This document shows, piece by piece, positions 24,420-37,500 of a DNA stretch of 58,745 nt (positions are counted from its first letter, which is position 1; every line of letters begins with the position of its first letter). Position numbers and translations under genes: made by a program. The notes under the pieces were generated by a model, which worked only from the letters and a program-made list of their open reading frames with translations, did not search any database and was not told the origin of the DNA. Source of the DNA: Xanthoparmelia taractica (lineage: Eukaryota; Ascomycota; Lecanoromycetes; Lecanorales; Parmeliaceae); the NCBI GenBank assembly GCA_033085395.1, contig JANQBS010000243.1, forward strand, positions 1-58,745, read 5' to 3'.

Positions 24420-26500
24420 TAAAAGAATTATCGTGATATTAATTATTTAAGTTATTAAAATTATAATCTAACTACTTCTAATAATCGTTAATTTTAGTAT
24501 TCTATTAAAGCGTATTTTCTTTCGCTTAACTAGGATTTTCTTACTTATTTTTAGTAATCGCTTCTACTTAATAAGTAATAGCCTTAAATCTAAAATTCTA
24601 CTAAAATTATTAACGATTTTCGATATTATTTAGACTTCCGAATTTTCGATCTGCTTGATCGAATTAATTCGTTTATAATAGTCGATTCGTTAAATCTAAC
24701 GTGCTTTGCTATCCTTCGGCTTACACGAAAGATCTTTAATTCGTGTCTTGCTGTGGTCGTGAATCGTAGCGAGGATTTAACTAATATTCGTATTGCTGAG
24801 AGCGATAAGTATTTGAGTTAAAAGGCCGAAATGATTGCTACTAACGATACGACTATTCGTATTGTTACTGCTACTATTCAAGTGACTAAGAAATAGGATT
24901 AAATTAATTCTACTGATCTTAACGAATTGGATTAAAAGCTGAATTTAAAAGATCTTGCTAAAATATATTTCTTAATATATTTCGATAAGTATTCTTACGT
25001 TAATTCTACTAATTTTGCTATTACTAAGATCTTTAAGTAAATACTTAATATTATTATTAGCGAGTATATAGCTCAAATTAAGCTACTTTCTTTATGTTAA
25101 GCATTTGAATAAAGCTTATAATAATAATAGCTACATTTGATAGATTAATAAAAACACGCAACTTCGGCATAATTCCCTAATAGACAAATATCAATTGATT
25201 TTGAATATCATTAATATCAGCTAATTTTATATATCTTATTACTGCTTATATATAGCTAACAGACTCTCATCGAGAATAAGCATCTATTAACGTGTATCTT
25301 TCTACAGTAAGATTCGAAAGTGCTATTCTCGGCAATTTCTTGAATCTTATAAAAAGAGCTTTATATTATTCTTTTACTTCACTATCTTCTACTCGAAGAT
25401 CTCTCCGCTTTAAATTAAATAGCTTTAAAATATATTAAATAAGTATAGAATTACGAAAATAAGTATTTATATTGATACGAACTATAGCTTCTCCTTTTAT
25501 AGCTATCAAATTATAAATTCTTTTAATAAATAGAATCACACTACGATAATACACGTTCTTCTTAATAGTTATAATCTTATTCTTTTCATAAGACTTATTC
25601 AAAAAAGAATCAAAATAGCTTAGCTTTATAGTATTTCATTTGCTATTAGAACTCGGTATTTCTACTATAATTAATCTAGGTTCTCTTAGCTCTTCTGGCG
25701 GGCCTTATTCTTCTCTAGATTTAGCAGATAAATATAAGTTATTAATAATATTTGTAACAGCCTGAGTAATAGCATTATTAACTATATTATTAATTATGTC
25801 CTGCAATTGCTAAGAAGTGAAATTATTAGTTATTTTAGGTATAGTTTGACTTAATTACCTACGAGAAGTGCTTATATTACTCAAATTAATAGTATTTATA
25901 GTAGTGAAATCCTTACGAATTACTAATGGCGGTGATATAGAAGGCGAATTATTTAATAAAGAATCACGATTATTACTAATAGAATTATTATTAATATTAA
26001 TAGAATTATTAATAGAATTATTATTAATTAATAATAAATTAGGTATATTTTTAGTAGAAAAAGAATTAAAGAGTAGATTCCTAAGAGGCTAAGTGACTTG
26101 CTCGAAACGCCGAATAGATTTACGAAAAGTAGGTTTATCAACGACTTAGTTAGATAATTAACGATCTTAAATTAAGAAATAAGTAATCGTTCTTAATAAA
26201 TTAGCAGTAGAATTAATAGCAGATATTAGCCTAATAAGCCTAAGAGTATTAGACGTAAGATGCTTATAAATCTCCTTAATATTATTAGATATCAAATTAG
26301 CGTATTTATAACTAGTAACAATAAATTTCTGGATATTAAACGCGAGACTAAGTACTTATCTATCTAATAAAGTAGTTAGCGTTAATTTATAAGACTAATT
26401 AACAAAAGAAATAAAAAAAGAGGGCTTTTAGTAGATAAAGAGATCTTACTAATCTAATAGCTCACTCGTTTAATAAATTCGATAATAATAAATAAGATAT
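24420..26500 (-). pseudogene. Element B Gag relic with Asn/Ser-rich start and Gln-rich tail
   Basis: The minus strand carries an Asn-rich N-terminal part (about 26100-25950), then a capsid-like region. A low-complexity Gln/Asn/Ser/Tyr-rich tail follows (about 25090-24700), where nearly all stops are TAA/TAG at former CAA/CAG. Codons at 25947, 25800 and 24807 are in phase with protease and RT, so Gag seems fused to Pol. There is no CCHC zinc knuckle that I can see. Precise ends are uncertain. Open stretches on the opposite strand here, such as 25868-26092 and 24735-25040, are shadows of this frame. Confidence 0.7.
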
Positions 26501-26552
26501 AATAATAAAGAACTCCTTCTGAATCGATTTCGATAGTTAATTAATATCGAAA

Positions 26553-26566
26553 GGGCGTTGCTATTA
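26553..26566 (-). promoter_or_regulatory. Primer-binding site of element B
   Basis: Read on the minus strand directly after the LTR, the sequence is TAATAGCAACGCCC. Element A has TGGTAGCAACGCTC in the same place, so the original was probably TGGTAGCAACGC with GG changed to AA by RIP. TGG complements the CCA end of a tRNA. Which tRNA it is I cannot say. Confidence 0.75.
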
Positions 26567-26726
26567 TGTTATTATGGAAAATAATCTTAGGATTAATAAT
26601 TAAAAAGTCTATCGAATTCTAAGGATCGTAGTGGCGAAGATCTGCTGAGAAACTAATACAAATTTGGCCTAGCCTCCCCAATCTTTCCGAAATGCCTTTT
26701 GCATAGGCATATAGAAAACCGTGACA
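26567..26726 (-). repeat. 5' LTR of element B (160 bp)
   Basis: On the minus strand it starts TGTCACGG and ends ATAACA, where the original CATGACA has been altered and three bases are added. It should hold the promoter and transcript start. It is flanked by the ATAAG target duplication at 26727-26731. Confidence 0.92.
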
Positions 26727-26731
26727 ATAAG

Positions 26732-29440
26732 AATTAAAAAGATAATTTTACTAAGACGTAATTATAAGATAAGATTCGATTCGTCGATAATATCGTTATA
26801 AAGTTTCGCTAGAATAATAATAGAGAGTTAATAGTAATATATTTAAGCTATATTAGATCTAGCGCTATAGTAAATACTAAAAGCCTTGCTATAATATATA
26901 CTTTCGTTTATTATTTATTTGTGTCCTTAAGAATTATACGTATAACTCTATCTCTATCTTCATTTTATAATTTTAATATTATAATATACTTTTATTTAGC
27001 GAAGCGCATTATAATATTATCTTTACGTTATAAGTAGATATACGTTTCTATAAATTATATTAATCTCGTAATCTTTATTATTAATCTCGACGATATATAA
27101 CTTAATATTCTACGAGATATAAGCGAATTTTAAGATTAAATTATATAATCTTAAATAGTAAGATAATTAATTAAAATAATTAATAAGTTAAATAAAGGCG
27201 AAATACGATAGATAACGATAAGCATAGATTATGCTTAGAAATAGCGGGAATAAGAGTATTTCTATAATTGAGATCATATAACTAATATTTTATTTTTTAT
27301 CTATATCACGAAGCGCTACTTCGCTTTAACGATTATTTAATTATATTTATATCTCTTAACGCATTAATTTACTTTCTATTTTAGATCTTTCTACGAACGC
27401 TAAAGATAGAATAAGAATAAAAGAATAAGCGTTAACGTTATATATCTTATTAAGTCTATTCTCATAGAGTTACGATAAAAATTAATATAACGCTATATTA
27501 AGTTCTATAATGTGCGAAACTTCTATATTAGGCGAAAGATTTAAATAACTAATATAATTAACGTAATAAATATTATATTTTTGAGTCATTAGGTCTAAGA
27601 TCGTAAAGTAATATTATATACTTTCTTAATCTTAATCTACGCAGATCGTCTTATTTATCTCTACTTATTTCGCTTATTAATCGCTATATTCTTATAACTT
27701 TATAAAAGATAGTTATTCTCTTATATTTATATATTTAAATAAATAAAAGAAGAGTTATTTTAATATACTATAACGTTTATATAAATACTAACTTCAAAAC
27801 TTAAATTATTTACGCTTAACTTTCTTCTTCTATTCGTAACGAAAATCTTTTTTCTCGAATTTTATATTCTCGTATAATTGCTAATACTTCTTAATAATAC
27901 TTATCTCTTTAATATTTAACTCGATCTATTTATAACACGTTCTTACGTTACGACTTAATATTATTTAATAATTTTAAGTTATATTACGAGATAAGTCTAA
28001 AACGCTTAAACGATAATCTTTAAGATATAACTTTAAATAAATATAAATAAAGAGCTCATAAAGAAATATAAGAATAAGATATATTAAACTCTCTCTTCTT
28101 CGAAATTAATTATAATTATTATTAAATATTATAGATTAAATATAACGATTATAACTCTTTAGATTAAATAAATTTATTAAAAGATAAAAAGATATATTTT
28201 TCTTATAATATAGTAGTCGTAATTATCGATATATGTAATAATTAAAGCGCGATTTAAATCGTCGATAAATAGTTTAATAAGTATATTAATAACGTTAAGA
28301 TCGAAGTAATTAAATATTTAATTATAATTTCATAAAAAAAGAATTAATAATATTATTATATAAGATCTATTCGTTTTACGTATATAGAAGAGAAGAATTA
28401 AGAGGCCTCGTTCTTTAATGATTATAGAAGCTATTTACGCTATCTAATAAGTCTATCGCTTAAATACCTTAAAATCGAGATCGTGATAAATAGCGAAGTT
28501 TTATAATTAAAAGAAATTATTAATTATATAAGACTTATTATTTAATTCGACTTTAAGATCGTTTAGACGTCTTTGATTCCTAGATTATAATTATCGCTAG
28601 CGAGTTTATCTAATAATTATTAAATTATTAATTTAACGTATATATTAATTAATCGAGAACTCTTATTTATTTAATACTCTTTATTTATAAATATACTCGT
28701 CTTAACGAAGATTAGATATTCTTTAATTAATTAACTTTACTTCGTAGCTTCTTAATAAGAATTAACTATAAAATCGAACTATCTTATACACTTTCGCGAT
28801 TAAGTTATATCTATAAGTCGTAAATCTATATAAGATTAGTCTTCTCGTTTAATATATAGTATAACGCATATATTATTTAACGAAGAGATTTTATATTTAT
28901 TAACGAGAGTCTTTAGAATAGAAGAATTAAGAAAAGATTATATATTCTTTATATATATTAGAATACTTACTCGCAAATTTAACTTTATATATATTATTTC
29001 TATTTTTATAAAGCTTATAGCGTAAAAAAGAATTAAACTTAAGCTATAATAGTGAAAAATATTGTAAAGAAATATCTAATACTTAATTAAGGGCGATTCT
29101 ATTTACGAGATAATAAGAATCTTAATAATCTCGTTAATCTACTTAATAACTTTATTATCTAAACGTTTCTTAACGTTAAGTTCTTTAATCGTATTATAAA
29201 GTTGATTATAAAATCTATTAAATTCGCTCGACTCGTTTAAAGTTCTTTTATACTTTCTTCTTATTAACTCGCCTTTAAGCGACGCGATAATCTCATAACT
29301 CTATTAAAGAAGAATCTCGAGATCGATAAATAATACCTCTTCGTAATTATTAATATAACGAAAATTACTATATATCGTAATATAAAATATAATATGAGGC
29401 GAGTTTATTATAACGAATATTAAGAAAAAAAAGAGAAATA
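26732..29440. other. RIP-saturated block, no gene recognised
   Basis: Continuation of the sequence into which element B inserted. CpA/TpG are nearly absent apart from a few short patches (for example 27220-27250 with AAGCATAGATTATGCTT, a short palindrome). No domain was recognised on either strand. Confidence 0.5.
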
Positions 29441-29580
29441 AAGAATATTAGAAAATATTAATAAATATTAATAAATACTAGAAAATGCTAAAAAATATTA
29501 ATAAATGCTAGAAAGTATTGAAAGATATTAACGAATATTAGAAAATACTAGAAAATATTAGTAAATGTTAACGAATACTA
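29441..29580. repeat. 10-bp minisatellite, 14 degenerate units
   Basis: Fourteen consecutive 10-bp units close to GAAAATATTA / GAAAATACTA, with variants such as ATAAATGCTA and ACGAATATTA. The period is exact over 140 bp with no indel; the differences are mostly transitions. A 10-bp period is not a multiple of three, so a coding repeat is unlikely. Three further A/T units (to 29610) may be decayed copies. Ten bases approximates one DNA helical turn, so the A-tracts would be in phase and the DNA possibly bent. Confidence 0.85.
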
Positions 29581-29590
29581 AAAAATTCAA

Positions 29591-30095
29591 AAAAATTTAA
29601 AAAAATTCTTAATAATAGAGAAAAGCTAATTAAGCGTCAAGCTTAAGAGAAGATATAATAATAGAGTTCATCGAATCAAATAAATCCGATTTTAAATATA
29701 AGTTAATCTAGACTAGCTTATACTAATCGTTTACTCGCATATAGTATTATCTCGTCTATAGAAGTCGACAGATCGAAGATACTACTATTTGTTTATTTTA
29801 TTTCTACTCCCCTCGACTCGATTAATATCTATAATATACTATATAAGACGCATATAGATAATCGAACCTCAGTCTATTATTTATTTCTTTTCAACGTCTT
29901 ATTCTTAAGAATTCTTATTTAAGATTTATTCGTGAATAATAGAGTATACTCGTTCTCTCGAGAACAATATTATTATTTAAACACAGTCTATTTCATAATT
30001 TATATACTTATAGACGTTACTTACGAGGATTTTATCTAGCGTAAGATTCCCGAGAATAATATTAAGCCCCGAAAGCGGTGTTATTTAATTTTCGT
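29591..30095. other. Moderately RIP-affected island, candidate LTR end plus leader
   Basis: From about 29640 CpA and TpG return (CATCGAATCAAATAAATCC, CTCCCCTCGACTCG, CGAACCTCAGTC), and this continues to 30095, after which the base use falls back. The 30029-30088 part resembles 5217-5280 (TTATC..AGCG, then AAGCCCCGAAAGCGG and TGTTATTTAA). I read it tentatively as the end of a 5' LTR and the untranslated leader of a rightward retroelement. No second LTR or target duplication was found. Confidence 0.35.
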
Positions 30096-31740
30096 AATTT
30101 TCTTTCTCTATTTTTTATTAATCTCTTTCTTAAATATAGATTCTCGCTTTTTCTTTCTTTTTCATATCTCGAAATAAAAGTTCTTATATTTTTAAGCTCT
30201 CTTTTTATTCTTATTGTAATTTTTATATCGTCGCTCTTATTATAAAAAAGTAAAAGTAATTATAATCTATTTCTTAACTTCTTTCTCAGCTTTAAATTTA
30301 TAACTTTATTACTTTAATTCGTTAAAGTCCTTATTTTTTATCTTATAAGAACGTAATAAAAGATAATATATTATTATTATTTTTTCTTTAGCGATTTAGA
30401 AAAAAGAAGAAGAAATCGAAGTCTTTAGAACTTAATATTCGATTTAATAATTCGAACTTATTCGAGTATTAGAAGAAGCGTGAAAATAATCGAGTTATTT
30501 AAAAACAAAAGCGATTTAAGAAATATTAATAGATCGTTATTTTTAATAAGAGAGTCTTTTATTATTTAAGATAAAAGCGAGTAAAGTCTTATATTTATTT
30601 ATTTTTCGAGTTATATATTTTCGGGCGAGTGAATAAATATATAATTATATTATTAATAAAGTGAATTAAAATCAAGCTTACTATTAGAATTTTTAAAACT
30701 TTTTCATCTATAAGATAATAAAGTATATTCGCTATCTCGAGGGCGACTTCTTTCTAAAAAAATAGATTTATAACTTCTTTTCAAATAAGCGCTATATTTA
30801 TAAATAGAGTTTATACTCGAGATTTCTCTTTAAAACGCTTAAGAAAAAGCTTATTTATAATATTAGAATCGCTTATATAAAGAGAAGCTTAAAAATATTT
30901 TCTCTATTTTAAACGAGATAACGTTCGAATTAAAACGAATAATAGCGTATTAAATATCGTCTATTAACTCTTAACTTCTTTAATTAAGATCTTAAAATAT
31001 AATATACTATAAAGCGAGATTTAAGTTCGCATTTATACTTTTTAAATAATAATATACGCTTCTATAATTATTAAATTATAATAATTAATATTAATATATT
31101 AAATATAATTTTATATTATTTAAAGAAGATTTTAAATAATTAGCGTTTAAAACGTGAGAGACTCTTTTTATTACTTCTAAAACTCTTTTTAAACGTTATA
31201 AGTTTAAGAAGAAAAAAACGTAAAAATATAAAATAATTCTCATCGAGATTTAATAAATATTAAATAAATTATAAGATTTTAAGATCTATAATATATCTTA
31301 AAGAGATTATTTTTATTAATTTAGCGAAGCTATAATATTTATAATAATTAATCTTATTTTATTAAATTAAGAATAATTAAAGATTGTTAAAGATTTAAAG
31401 CGCGAATTAATTTTTTAAATAAACTCGTTTTTAGATTACTTATCGAAGAAGTAGATCTAAAGATTTAAACGTTATTTTTAAAAATTACTTTTTAATTAGA
31501 TAATACTTCGTATTCGATTTTATATATACTACTTCTAAAGTAATAAATAAATCGAGTCTCGCTTTTATAAAAGTCGTATTATTTAATTTAATCTTAGATA
31601 TCTTATATTAATAAAAAGAAGATATTAATAATATTAAAAAAGTCTATATTAGCGAGAAAGAGAAGCGTCGCTAAAATATTAATTTATAAATAACTTATCG
31701 ACTAGAATATAAGCGACTTCTTTGATTTTCTATTTGATAA
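30096..31740. other. RIP-saturated sequence upstream of a coding relic
   Basis: AT-rich and stop-rich. If 30029-30095 is a leader, this may be the start of the same element's coding region, but nothing here is diagnostic. Confidence 0.4.
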
Positions 31741-32751
31741 ATCTACTTCTCGCATTTAAATATTTTAATTTTATTCTTTAAAGCGAGCTTAACGCTTACT
31801 TAAACTTTTAATATATAGTTATTATTAATTTAGCTATTCTTTACTTGTATTATAATACTTTCTTAAAAAAATTTAAAAAATCGATAATTTTAAATAAATA
31901 TAATTATTTAATTCTTAGCGATTCTATTTAAAGTTATAATATTATTTAAGAATTAATCTTAAGATTAAAATCTTAATTAATTAAGATTCTTTTTATTTAT
32001 TATCGTTTCTTAGATATTTCTTAATAATTTTCTATATATACTTCGATCTATTTATAGCGTTCTATATTAATACGTATTTAATCTAAGTATATTCTTATTA
32101 TTCTCTTTATATACTTAATTAAAAAGAAGTAAAATATTAATTCTTCTTAATATATAGAACGACTCTTTTCTCTTTATTATTTAAAATTATAACTTTATTA
32201 CATATTTAAGAAAGCTAATATCTTACTTTCGTAATAACGTAGATATTCTTTAGACGTATATATAATTGAAATTAAAAACTAGATTTTATTAAGATAATAT
32301 TAATAAGGCTTAAATTTCTCGCGAGTTACTTAATATAATAAATAAGATAAAGTATTTAATTATAATTAAATCTCACTTCTCTATATTTAATTAAATATTT
32401 TTATTAATAACTTTACGAAAGAAACTTATTACTAATATCTATCTCGATAAATTCTTAATTAACGTTAATATTTTCGTTATAATAGAAGAGACGATATAGT
32501 ATAAATTACGTGTAAATATAATTAAAGATTATTTTAAATATCGAAGCGAAAAAGAGCATAAAGAAGCTATAGCTTAAATAATCGAGTTTCTCGATATAGA
32601 TAAAATCGATAACGAAGAAATCAAAAAGAATTATAAAGGCCTATCGATATTAGATACGAATTCTCTTAATAAAATATATCTAAGTATTAGCGAAGATATT
32701 ATTAATAAAATTAATAATAATAACGCTATAATAGAGAATATATCTAAATAA
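31741..32751 (+). pseudogene. Frame-continuous coding relic, product unknown
   Basis: Read from 31741 in steps of three, the frame shows only TAA and TAG as interruptions until TAA GGA GAG at 32749. The last ~270 bases (32482-32751) are almost open and rich in Glu, Lys, Asp and Ile (for example KYRSEKEHKEAIA and DNEEIKKNYKGL), with G concentrated at first codon positions, a coding-like bias. I do not recognise the protein. It may be the C-terminal part of an ORF in the element beginning near 30029, but that is inference. Confidence 0.4.
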
Positions 32752-34111
32752 GGAGAGATCTATTTATATAAATAGTCTAGCGTAATCGAAACAATTAGCT
32801 ATACTATTATTATATTATAATTTATAGAATAAGATTTAAACTTATACTTCGTTATATTATAATTCGACTATTAATATTATATGTACTTTATTTCTAATCG
32901 ACTAATATATTCTTAATTATTTAATAAGCGCTTTCTTTTCCTCACCTCCTTTTCTTTCTACATTAATACGTAATAAGAATCACATTATAAGATAAGATAG
33001 TCGTTATATACGTTATTATCGATATCATATTTTTAACGTATATTATTACGATTAAAATATTATAGAAAAGATTAAAAATTATAATTAAAAAGAATATAAT
33101 AATAAGCACTCTAAGAGAATTAAAGAATATATAACTCGAACGATATATAAAGATTACTATATTCTTTTAAAACAAAGTAATATATCTTTTTATTCTATTT
33201 TGCGCTCTTAGGTTTTATTATAAAATATATATAAATATTATAAGAATAAATAATCTAAAGTTATTAATAAGTATTTAAACTTTATATAACTTTTAAAACT
33301 TATATATATTAATAGAACTAAAGTAGATAAATAGCGAATAAGTTTACGAGCTAAATATCGTGATGAATTATCGTAAGATAATAATAGAAGTATCTGAGCC
33401 GAACGGAGTGTCGAGTGAGGCTTTTAAATATATAGTGAAATTTGAATTAAATGCTATTATTAGATATAACGCTAAATAAGAACGTTATTACGTAAGAATT
33501 AATATTAAATTTAGAGTTAATTTTAAAATCTAAAAGAGTTCTTTAAGAATATTATTCTATAACGTTTAATGTTTTAGAAATAATTATTTTACTATTAAAT
33601 AGAAAAACGATATCTCACGCTTCTTTTTAAATAATAGCTTCGATTTCCTTAATTTATACTTTTAGAAAAAATATAATATATCTAATATAATAAAAGTAAA
33701 GATATAGTAATTTATTAGAAGAAAATTAAGTTTAATTAAAAAAGTAGATTAATTAATTTAATTATATTACGCGAATCTTATATTAATTATTCGTAAGAAT
33801 AAAAGATATTATATTTATTAATCGAATAATAACCTCTCTTTATAATAAAAATTATACGTATAAGCTTAATATTTCGATCTTTAATTAACTTAAATTTAAA
33901 AAGTATCGTATTTATTATCTATTATCTTATTATTTAAAGATCTAAATTAAGTCGTTTATAAAGCTTTATATAAATCGATAATAAAGAATTTAAATAAAAC
34001 GTCTAATTCGATAAAGAAAGAGTCTACGAAGATTAAATAAACTATATATTTTAGAGATTTAATTATTATATTCGATTTATAGAATCAAATAACGAGAATT
34101 TCATTTACTCT
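32752..34111. other. RIP-saturated block with one small GC-richer patch
   Basis: No gene is recognised. At 33391-33436 a short patch keeps TpG and CpC steps (CTGAGCCGAACGGAGTGTCG, then AGTGAGGC) with short inverted arms GAGCC/GGCTT. It may be an element edge or a short insert. Confidence 0.45.
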
Positions 34112-34254
34112 TTAATTATTCTCGATATAAAATCAATAAATAAAATCGCTAATAAATAGCTCGAGTCGAATTTAAATCTTTCTTTTATTTACTTTAGATA
34201 TATTATACTAAAGAACGGATTATCTTATTATATATAATATAAGAGATTCGAGAT
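34112..34254. repeat. Direct repeat copy 1 (~145 bp)
   Basis: It matches 34402-34548 over its length: AATTATT(C/T)TCGATATAAA at the start, AATCGCTAATAAATAGCTCGA in the middle, and a shared end TTATCTTATTATATATAATA then TAAGAGATTCGAGAT. Differences are mostly transitions and a few short indels. The copies are 290 bp apart start to start. They could be short LTRs around a tiny internal region or subterminal repeats of an element. Confidence 0.75.
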
Positions 34255-34401
34255 TATTTATTCTTACTCTACATTAAAGAATAAGCTTATTTATTATATA
34301 TAGCTTAAATTATTAAATAACGTAGCTATTATCTACTCTTAACGAAGCGTGAAATATAAATTATCTAATATATAGCTCGTAGGGCTAAAGAATCGAGCTA
34401 T

Positions 34402-34548
34402 TAATTATTTTCGATATAAAGAATTAGCGAATAAAGTCGCTAATAAATAGCTCGATAAATCGAACTCGAATCTTTCTTTTATTTGCTTTCGATATAGCGT
34501 ATTAAAAAATAGATTATCTTATTATATATAATATAAGAGATTCGAGAT
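34402..34548. repeat. Direct repeat copy 2 (~147 bp)
   Basis: This is the partner of 34112-34254, in the same orientation. The 147 bp between the copies hold no recognisable primer-binding site, and there is no clear 4-6 bp target duplication outside them, so a terminal-repeat non-autonomous retroelement is possible but not shown. Confidence 0.75.
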
Positions 34549-37500
34549 CTTAAAGATATTTTTTATTATAATTTGATACTAGGGATTAAAAGAATCTATT
34601 AAAAGATTCGTTTATTATAAGAAATTTATATTATCTAGATTATTAAGACTTAAAGAGATATTTCTTTAAATTAGAATATATATATCGAATTCGCTATTAT
34701 TTAATATTGTAAGATAAGCAATACTATTTATTAATATTCTAATTATATTATTAATAATTATATTATCGTATCTAAGAGAGCGCGACGCTATAGATTATTA
34801 ACTTTATTTATATTAAGTAAAGTAAGTCTATTAAATCGGCGAGATTATTATAATATTAAAAATATTTATAGAGATTATTTTTAAATTAAAAATTAAAATA
34901 TTATAAAATTTAATAAGAAATAAGCTTAAGAAAAAGAAGAAAAAGAAAGAAATATTTACTATTAAAGCTCGTTAAGACTTTTATTCCGATTTTAATAATA
35001 AAAGAAACTCTATATATATACTCGTTTAAGTCTATACGTCACAATAAATATTTAATACTTCAACGATATTATATTACAATAACAATATAATTCACGCTGC
35101 TTTCGTGTTATAATTTTATATTTACTTCGTAAGCCTTTACGATAAGGCTTAATAACAATTAATTTAATTAATCTATAGATACTATTATATTATTCTATCT
35201 AAAAATTAGCTAGATAGATACATTAATTATAGCTACTTATTATCGTAATCTCTCTAATAGCGATCGAGCTAGATCAATCGCTATTAAGTAAGCTTCTTAA
35301 TCGCGTTCGTTTTCTTAATTATATCTTTTAAATTAAAAAACTCCTCGAGTTTAATTAATCGTAAAGAAATATAACGAAAAATAAATATCGCTAAGAAATC
35401 TTTTTCTCTTAGTAACGTCTCGCAGAGAAATAACTTAATTTTATATTTTATTTCTCTTCTTACTATTAAACTATTTAAAAAGCGATTCTAATTTATTTTT
35501 AGAAACTCTATAATATATTCGAATTTACGATTTCTTGGCTTTATAAATGCTATAGCTTTAGATATCTTATATTTATTTTTTTCTCACTCGTTAAATTTAA
35601 AAGCTAAGAATCGCTAGCTTAATTCTCTATAAAATTTAAGAATTAGCGATATTATATAATTTTTAATTATCTAAAGATTAATAACGCGAGAATTATCTTT
35701 TTTTATATTCGTTTATTCTTAATATCTTTATAGCTTATTTACGATAAAAACTCTTTAATTTTCTCTAAATTATTACTTAATTTTAAAATAAAATTCTTAA
35801 TTAAATTTAATATAATTAAAAATATATAAGAGTTTAGAAAAGATTAAGAGAAGATACGTTAATTTAAGGAAAAAGTCACTACGAGGGATAATAAGAAGTA
35901 ATCGCTAATATTCGAAATATTTAACGAGAAGTTATAAGAGATAGAAGTGCTTGAAGCTTAGTTAGAATTATTTATATATACTATTACCTTAGAATAGCTA
36001 AATATAATAATAATTATATTATAATCTTCGATTAGTAATTAAAGTTTTTAAATAATTACTTTTAGCTTCGTTTTATAAGATCGAAGAAATTTATTAAAAG
36101 CGTTATAAAGTATATTTAAAGCTTTTAGCACGTAGATAATATCGCTAAAAGATATTATAAGATTAGAAGAGACTATAAGAATAGTAGACTAAAATACTAT
36201 TTATTATTATTATGTGCTAATTACGTTATTAGCTAGAAATTAATTATAGAGAAGATATATCGATAGCTAGATAATAGATTAAAAGAATTATATTACGCGT
36301 TTAAAATAGCGAGTTCGAGATAATTAAATAAAGTATTAAAATATCGCGTTTTTATTTAAAAGATCTTAATTAATAGCCCTTAATTAATATTTAAAGATAT
36401 AATAAATTAATAAGTGCGAGACCTAAGATTTCTTATCTTATAAAATATTTAATTAAATTAAATTACTATTAGATATTATAAATTCGTTCGCTTATTAAGC
36501 CAGTCTAAAATCCTACAAAAACTATTTACACGTTATTATATCTTCTTCTCACTTAAATTTTTCATTCTAATAAAAATATCGCTATACTTCTAAGCAAGAT
36601 ACTTTTTAAAACCCTAAGAATTAATAAGGTGGATTTGATGCGACGTGAAGTAATACTTATTATTACGTTATCTTAATACGATATAGATAACTTTTGAATT
36701 ATATAATCTATTTATCAGCGATAATAGAAGATAATATCCTCGAAAATAGCTCGATTAAACTTCTATAAGATATCTAACGTATAAATATCTTTATAGAGCT
36801 ATAGATAAACCCTATTAAAATAATTCCGATAACGTTAATCGGATCTTATTTATAAGGGCTTTTCTATATCTAGAGATATATTAAAGTCTAGCGCTAAAGA
36901 ATAAATTATCTATCGAATATCTTTAGAAAGATATAAGAATATTCGAAATTACGAGTAATCGACTCGAATCCCTTTAAGGTCTTAAGTCTTATAATATATA
37001 TCTAAAAATTCGATTTCGTAATCGAGATAAGTTATTTAATTTTCTAAATTCTTTTAAAAAATCTTTTATCTCGTAGAAAAATAGATAAATAAATATCTAA
37101 AAAGATTAAGATTTATAAGGATAATATTAATATCTAAGAGATTCAGTCAACGAATCTTGTCGTATAAGATTAAAATTTATCTTACTTCGCATAATAATAA
37201 ATTTCTCAGGCCCTTATATTCGTATATTAATATTATAGCTATATCTAGAGAATACGATAGTAACGAGAATATTCGAGATAATGAATTATTTCGATTAACT
37301 ATAAGTCGTAAATAATAAAGATTATCTTCAACGTATATGAGGATAAAGAATAAGAATCTTTATCGTAAATTATCGACTTTATAAACTAATAAATTAGACG
37401 TTGTTATATTAACTTATCTAAATATATTCGTAATCGAAATAGCATTAAAGTTATTAATATAAGCTAAATATTCATCTCTTATCACGCTCTTAATATACGC

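Larger units (their letters stand above)
19606..26726 (-). mobile_element. Element B: chromodomain-bearing Gypsy (chromovirus) LTR retrotransposon, RIP-inactivated
   Basis: A full-length element of 7121 bp is bounded by LTRs at 19606-19762 and 26567-26726 and by the 5-bp target duplication ATAAG (19601-19605, 26727-26731). Transcription runs right to left. Beside the upstream LTR lies a primer-binding site (26566-26553). Gag, a finger, protease, RT, integrase and chromodomain follow in the order typical of chromoviruses. Codons checked at 25947, 25800, 24807, 24393, 24084, 22704, 21072 and 20346 are all in one phase, so Gag-Pol was probably a single ORF. TAA/TAG and D-to-N changes at catalytic sites show it is dead. 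It is less RIP-altered than its surroundings, so it inserted later. Confidence 0.93.

Noticed and set aside
24735..25110. Plus-strand reading that looks protein-like (SEDLTNIRIAESDKYL and similar)
   Set aside because: The minus strand here encodes the Gln-rich Gag tail in phase with protease and RT of element B, and the equivalent tail exists in element A, so the plus-strand text is a shadow.
25868..26092. 74-codon plus-strand open frame rich in Leu and Ile
   Set aside because: It lies on the antisense strand of element B Gag; the Leu/Ile-rich text is the shadow of an Asn/Ser-rich repeat on the coding strand.
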